Source: Streptomyces sp. NBC_01197 (GTDB taxonomy: Bacteria; Actinomycetota; Actinomycetes; Streptomycetales; Streptomycetaceae). From it: a DNA stretch of 64,000 nt. The notes under the pieces were generated by a model. The model saw only the letters and a program-made list of their open reading frames with translations, was not told the origin of the DNA and did no database searches. The stretch's first letter is position 1; each line of letters opens with the position of its first letter. A program made the translations under genes and the position numbers. Shown here one piece after another: positions 60,538 to 64,000 of the stretch. The DNA lies in the NCBI RefSeq assembly GCF_036010505.1, contig NZ_CP108569.1, positions 2,296,001 to 2,360,000 on the forward strand, given 5' to 3'.

Positions 60538-61671
60538 ATGCGTATCAGCACGCTCTGCACCACCCTTCTCGCCGCGGGTTCCCTGCTCGCCGCCGCCGGG
60601 TGCGCGAAACACGACAACGGCGGCCCGGCGCCCGCCACGGAGCCCCGCACGGTGAGAGCCGTCGCGGGCTGCGCCAAGGGGTGGACCGACCCGGCCGACC
60701 TCGCCCCCGGGCGGGCGCCGGCCCGCTGCGCGAAGGGCGCTCCCGCCCCCCGGCCGCTGGCGAAGAAGCGCAAGCTGGTCGTCGCGACCGGCACGCTGGC
60801 GGCGGAGTACGTCGCACCGCTCGAAGTGGCGGTCGAGAAGGGCGAGTTCAAGAAGGAGGGACTGGACGTCCGGCTGAAGGTGCTGCCGACGCCGGACGGG
60901 CTCCCGCTCCTCGCCAAGGGCGATATCGACGCGCAGTGGGCGGCACCCGAGGCAGCCGTGATGAACGGCATCAGAGGCGGCTTCGACATCAAGTGGGTCG
61001 CCGGTAACTTCACCCCCGACCCGGCGTCCAAGAGCGGCCTGTGGGCCCGGCTCAAGGACGGTCAGTCCCCTTCGTCGGTGACCATGAAGGGCAGCAGGAT
61101 GGGGACGATGATCGGCAAGGGGTCGGTCGTCACCTACGCGATGGAGAAGGCCCTCCAGAAGCACGGCGGCGAACTGAACTCGATCAGCTTCCAGCAGCTC
61201 GGCTCGGCGGACGTCCTGACAGCGCTGCAGAACGGCGGAGTCGACTCGGCCTGGCTGCTCGACCCGGTCTGGCGCAAGGTCGACGGGAACCCCAGGTACA
61301 CCTTCCTGGGCGGCCAGCCGCTGGGCGAACCGCTCGGCGGGCTGCTCTTCGGCCCGAACCTGCTGACCAAGGACCCGGACGCGGGCGTCGCCTTCCTGCG
61401 GGCGTACATCCGGACGGTGAACACGTACTTCGCCGGCGACTACAAGGCCGACAAGGGGTTCACGGCCTCGCTGGCCAAGCTGCTGAAGACCGACAAGTCG
61501 GTGCTGACCTCGACGCCGTCGCTCCGGATGGACTGGGAGATCCGCAAGGGCACGGCGGACCGGCTCCAGAAGACGTACCGGGACGCCGGGGTCGAGCAGG
61601 GCGACCCGCTGCCCGAGGACAAGGTGGTGGACCGCTCGCTGTACTCGGAGGCGGTGGGCCACAAGCCCTGA
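60538..61671 (+). CDS. ABC transporter substrate-binding lipoprotein (NMT1/SsuA-like)
   Basis: 377-aa binding protein with lipoprotein signal peptide (MRISTLCTTLLAAGSLLAAAGC, C22). The NMT1/taurine-binding fold starts near residue 80 (GTLAAEYVAPLEVAVEKGEF). Between the lipobox and the fold lies a spacer with two more Cys-Ala-Lys-Gly elements (GCAKGW and RCAKGA), resembling partial copies of the lipobox region. GGAGG precedes the ATG. Ligand unknown: sulfonate, nitrate or a pyrimidine vitamin precursor are possible. Confidence 0.88.
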   Translation: MRISTLCTTLLAAGSLLAAAGCAKHDNGGPAPATEPRTVRAVAGCAKGWTDPADLAPGRAPARCAKGAPAPRPLAKKRKLVVATGTLAAEYVAPLEVAVEKGEFKKEGLDVRLKVLPTPDGLPLLAKGDIDAQWAAPEAAVMNGIRGGFDIKWVAGNFTPDPASKSGLWARLKDGQSPSSVTMKGSRMGTMIGKGSVVTYAMEKALQKHGGELNSISFQQLGSADVLTALQNGGVDSAWLLDPVWRKVDGNPRYTFLGGQPLGEPLGGLLFGPNLLTKDPDAGVAFLRAYIRTVNTYFAGDYKADKGFTASLAKLLKTDKSVLTSTPSLRMDWEIRKGTADRLQKTYRDAGVEQGDPLPEDKVVDRSLYSEAVGHKP

Positions 61672-61703
61672 TACGCCGGGCGGGCGGCCGAACATGCCGA
61701 AGA

Positions 61704-61725
61704 CCCGGACTCTTCCGAGTCCGGG
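61704..61725. terminator. Terminator between the binding-protein gene and tRNA-fMet
   Basis: A 9-bp stem (CCCGGACTC/GAGTCCGGG, loop TTCC) sits between the binding-protein stop and the tRNA 3' end. It can end both transcripts. Confidence 0.75.
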
Positions 61726-61739
61726 CCTTGGGTCTTCAG

Positions 61740-61813
61740 TAGCGGGGACAGGATTTGAACCTGCGACCTCTGGGTTATGAGCCCAGCGAGCTACCGAGCT
61801 GCTCCACCCCGCG
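61740..61813 (-). tRNA. Initiator tRNA-fMet (CAT)
   Basis: Reading the minus strand, a 74-nt cloverleaf begins CGCGGGGTGGAGCAG and has the CAT anticodon in CTGGG-CTCATAA-CCCAG. Three consecutive G:C pairs at the base of the anticodon stem, and a first acceptor position that does not form a Watson-Crick pair (C1-T72), are initiator hallmarks. TTCAAATC lies in the T loop. CCA is not encoded. Confidence 0.97.
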
Positions 61814-61970
61814 CCGTTGTGTTCGTAACTCTACGTGGGGACGGACGACCAGTGCAAATCCGTTCCCGCAGGCAGGGCCAGACCGGTCGTGCTCGGCCCG
61901 CCGGAACATGCGCGCTCGGCTGCTGCTCACGGCCGGCCGCGCTGTGAGACGTGCACGACCGGCCTCGCTG

Positions 61971-63758
61971 TTACGCGGTGAGCTCCTGGCGCAGGGCCTC
62001 GCTGAGCCGCGCCGCGCGCTCGGCGACCTCGGCCGGGCCGAGCTCCACGGCCCGGTTGCACCACTTCTGCCCTTCGCCCAGCTCGCCGCGGCGGATGGCG
62101 AGCAGCGCGAGGCGAAGGGCGGCCCGGCCGTGCCCGGCGTTGGCGGCCCTGGCCCACCAGAGACCGGCCTCGCGCTCGTTGCCCTCGCGGGCCAGCAGCA
62201 GCCCGAGGTTGAAGGCACCGTTGCGGCTGCCCGCCTCGGCGGCCTCGCGGTACCAGCCCGCCGCGGCCTCGACGTCGTTGCGGGAGGCGGCGAGCATGCC
62301 GACCCGGACCTGGGCACGGCGGTGCCCCTGCTCGGCGGCGCGCTCGTACCACTCCTCGCACTCGCTCTTCTCGGTGACGGGCTCGCCCAGCACGGGCGGG
62401 CCCGGCGGCGGCATCCGGGCGTCGAGCAGCGCGCCGAGCCGGAAGGCCGCCTCGGTGCTGCCGCCGCCCGCCGCGCAGCGCAGGTGGCGCTCCGCCGTGT
62501 GCTCCTCGCCATCCCTGAGCAGCGCGATGCCGACCTGGAGCGCGGCCTCGGTGTGCCCGGCCGCCGCCGCCCGCTCGTACCAGACGAAGGCGCCGCGGTC
62601 GTCGTCCCGGCCCGCGTGCAGGATGCCCAGGTTGAAGGCGGCGTCCACGCTGCCCGCCTCGGCCGCCTTGGAGAACCACGGCTCGGCGCCGGCCGGGTCG
62701 CCGTTCTGCAGGAGCAGGACGGCGAGCGCGTTGGCCGCCTCGCGGTGCCCGGCATAGGCGGCGCGGCGGTACCACTGCTCGGCCTGCGCCGTCCGCCCCT
62801 GAGCGGCGCAGAGCAGGGCCAGGTTGTACGCGCCGTTGACGTCGCCCGCGTCCATGGCGGCCCGGTACCAGCGCTCAGCGGTCTGCTTCTCGCCCCGGGC
62901 GGCGTGCAGCGCGCCCAGCGCGTTGGCCGCGTTCCCGTCACCTTCCTGGGCGGCACGCAGCCACCAGACGGCGGCGCTCTCCGTGTCGCCCGCGTCGCGC
63001 AGCAGGAAGCCGAGCGCGCAGGCCGCGCGGGCCTCGCCGTCCTTGGCGGACGTCAGATACCAGCGGCCGGCCTCCTTGAGGTCGCCGCGCTTCTCCAGGA
63101 TCACGCCGAGGTGCAGCGCGGCGCGCCGGTGGCCTCGCGCGGCGGCCTGCCGGTACCAGCGCTCAGCCTCGGCCGCCGGGGCCTCGCCCGTGGCGGCCCG
63201 GTCCAGCGCGCGCGCCAGCCGGTAGGCGGCCTCCCGGTGGCCCTGCTCGGCGGCGGCGCGCAGCCACCGCTCCGCGCCGATGTCCCCGCGGTGCTCCAGC
63301 AGGTCCGCGAGGGCGTACGCCCCCAGCGCGTGTCCCGACTCGGCGGACTGGCGCAGCCAGTACTCAGCAGCGGGCTCGTCGCCGCGTTCCCGGTGGTGCC
63401 TGCCCAGCGCGTGGGCCGCGGCGGCGGAGCCCGCGACAGCGGCGATGCGCCACCAGCCGGCCGCCTCGTCCGCGTAGCCGCGCTGGTGCAGCAGTACGCC
63501 CAGGTTGTTGGCCGCGGCCCGGTCCCCCTCCCCGGTGGCGGCGCGCAGCCAGCGCTCCGCGCCGTCGAGGTCCCCGCGGCGCAGCAGCAGCGCACCCAGT
63601 ACGCTCATCGACGCGGTCTCACCACTCTCGGCACCGCTCCGGTGCCGTGCCTCCGTCTCGGCGTCGGCCGTTTCCTCCGCGTCGACGACGTCGCGGCCCT
63701 CTTCGGCGTGCTTCTGCACAAACCGCCCTGTCTCCAACAGAGTTGCCCTGTCCCCCAT
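61971..63758 (-). CDS. Sel1-like/TPR repeat protein
   Basis: Protein of about 595 aa composed almost entirely of Sel1-like repeats, each about 36-39 residues with an A-x2-L-G pattern (AANALGALHAARGEKQTAER; AFNLGILHAGRDDDRGAF). About 14 repeats are visible from residue 55 to the end. No signal peptide or membrane segment. Probably a cytoplasmic scaffold. ATG 63758 (MGDRATLLETGRFVQ) is preferred; ATG 63767 would add MVL. The function is not indicated by neighbours, which are tRNA genes. Confidence 0.85.
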   Translation of the reverse strand: MGDRATLLETGRFVQKHAEEGRDVVDAEETADAETEARHRSGAESGETASMSVLGALLLRRGDLDGAERWLRAATGEGDRAAANNLGVLLHQRGYADEAAGWWRIAAVAGSAAAAHALGRHHRERGDEPAAEYWLRQSAESGHALGAYALADLLEHRGDIGAERWLRAAAEQGHREAAYRLARALDRAATGEAPAAEAERWYRQAAARGHRRAALHLGVILEKRGDLKEAGRWYLTSAKDGEARAACALGFLLRDAGDTESAAVWWLRAAQEGDGNAANALGALHAARGEKQTAERWYRAAMDAGDVNGAYNLALLCAAQGRTAQAEQWYRRAAYAGHREAANALAVLLLQNGDPAGAEPWFSKAAEAGSVDAAFNLGILHAGRDDDRGAFVWYERAAAAGHTEAALQVGIALLRDGEEHTAERHLRCAAGGGSTEAAFRLGALLDARMPPPGPPVLGEPVTEKSECEEWYERAAEQGHRRAQVRVGMLAASRNDVEAAAGWYREAAEAGSRNGAFNLGLLLAREGNEREAGLWWARAANAGHGRAALRLALLAIRRGELGEGQKWCNRAVELGPAEVAERAARLSEALRQELTA

Positions 63759-63956
63759 AAGCACCATCGTCCCACTACGTGCAACTCGCGCACACCTGGT
63801 ATATCGCAGTCGACTAGGTCACTACAGCGTTTTGTCGACTTCCCGCAGCGCGGTAAGTGAAACATGAACGAGTCCCAACTTCCCGTAGGCAACGCCTTCT
63901 TCACAGGAGTCGCACGCACAGGCAACCGGGCAGCCGCCTCGGACACGCATGAAGAA

Positions 63957-63984
63957 GGCCCGGATCTCTTTCGAGATCCGGGCC
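63957..63984 (-). terminator. Terminator hairpin near the right edge
   Basis: A 12-bp stem (GGCCCGGATCTC/GAGATCCGGGCC, loop TTTC) is followed by a sequence nearly the same as that beside tRNA-fMet. Expected to end transcription of a gene entering from the right on the minus strand. Confidence 0.7.
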
Positions 63985-63995
63985 TTCGACTTCAG

Positions 63996-64000
63996 TAGCG
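63996..64000 (-). tRNA. Possible 3' end of a second tRNA, cut by the window edge
   Basis: The last bases TAGCG and the preceding ...CTTCAG repeat exactly the sequence at the 3' end of tRNA-fMet (61735-61744), again preceded by a terminator hairpin. Only five bases are visible, so identity is a guess; a second initiator tRNA is likely. Confidence 0.4.

Noticed and set aside
61755..63860. 701-codon plus-strand open frame opposite the Sel1-repeat gene
   Set aside because: It overlaps tRNA-fMet and is the complement of a clear repeat protein; composition is typical of a shadow frame.

Overview
The window is high-GC (about 70%) actinobacterial DNA, almost certainly from a Streptomyces chromosome. 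The dasRABC/nagB locus, wblE beside a PdtaS-type kinase, ushX-sigH, sigR-rsrA, a B12-riboswitch-led class Ia nrdAB, hisN and a CatR-like Fur gene occur in the same order I recall for the S. coelicolor core (roughly SCO5206-SCO5244). I see no transposase, integrase, CRISPR array or polyketide/peptide synthetase genes.

Layout. 1-2.5 kb: 3' part of an ACC deaminase/D-cysteine desulfhydrase gene, a Na+/H+ antiporter and a UBP zinc-finger protein. 2.8-8 kb: stress and developmental regulators (UshX anti-sigma factor, SigH, a lipid kinase, WblE, PdtaS-like kinase). 8.5-15.4 kb: N-acetylglucosamine/chitobiose module (nagB, a GH3 hydrolase, dasCBA, dasR) with DasR-type operators and a 69-bp tandem repeat after dasR. 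15.5-17.4 kb: DUF3311 protein plus SSS transporter. 17.5-23.4 kb: probable NrdR boxes, cobalamin riboswitch, nrdA, nrdB, then a secreted protein, a small membrane protein and a GlxA/AraC regulator. 23.4-34.5 kb: peptide deformylase, TPR protein, two HD-domain membrane proteins, rsrA-sigR with a consensus SigR promoter, hydrolase, SRAP protein, M50-like protein, aroA, rsgA, SMR transporter.

34.5-56.4 kb looks accessory. It begins with an oligopeptide ABC system (fused ATPase, two permeases, divergent binding protein). A 16-kb catabolic block follows: a BetI-like TetR gene and a 13-gene divergon. The left arm encodes a 142-aa unknown protein, a NuoF-like flavoprotein, a 3Fe-4S ferredoxin, an NDP-forming acyl-CoA synthetase and two acyl-CoA dehydrogenases. 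The right arm encodes a Rieske oxygenase, a spermidine/putrescine-type ABC importer, a flavin amine oxidase and an aldehyde dehydrogenase. Both arms start from one 395-bp regulatory region containing repeated dyads. A 50-bp near-identical direct repeat (40510-40559 and 56494-56543) brackets exactly this block. The gene set suggests import and oxidation of a quaternary amine, betaine or polyamine, with the carbon skeleton finished as an acyl-CoA. The substrate is unknown, and this is the most interesting part of the window.

56.6-64 kb returns to core genes: hisN, a CBS-domain protein, a CatR-like Fur regulator, an NMT1/SsuA-type ABC importer, initiator tRNA-fMet, a Sel1-repeat protein, and probably the first bases of a second tRNA at the right edge.
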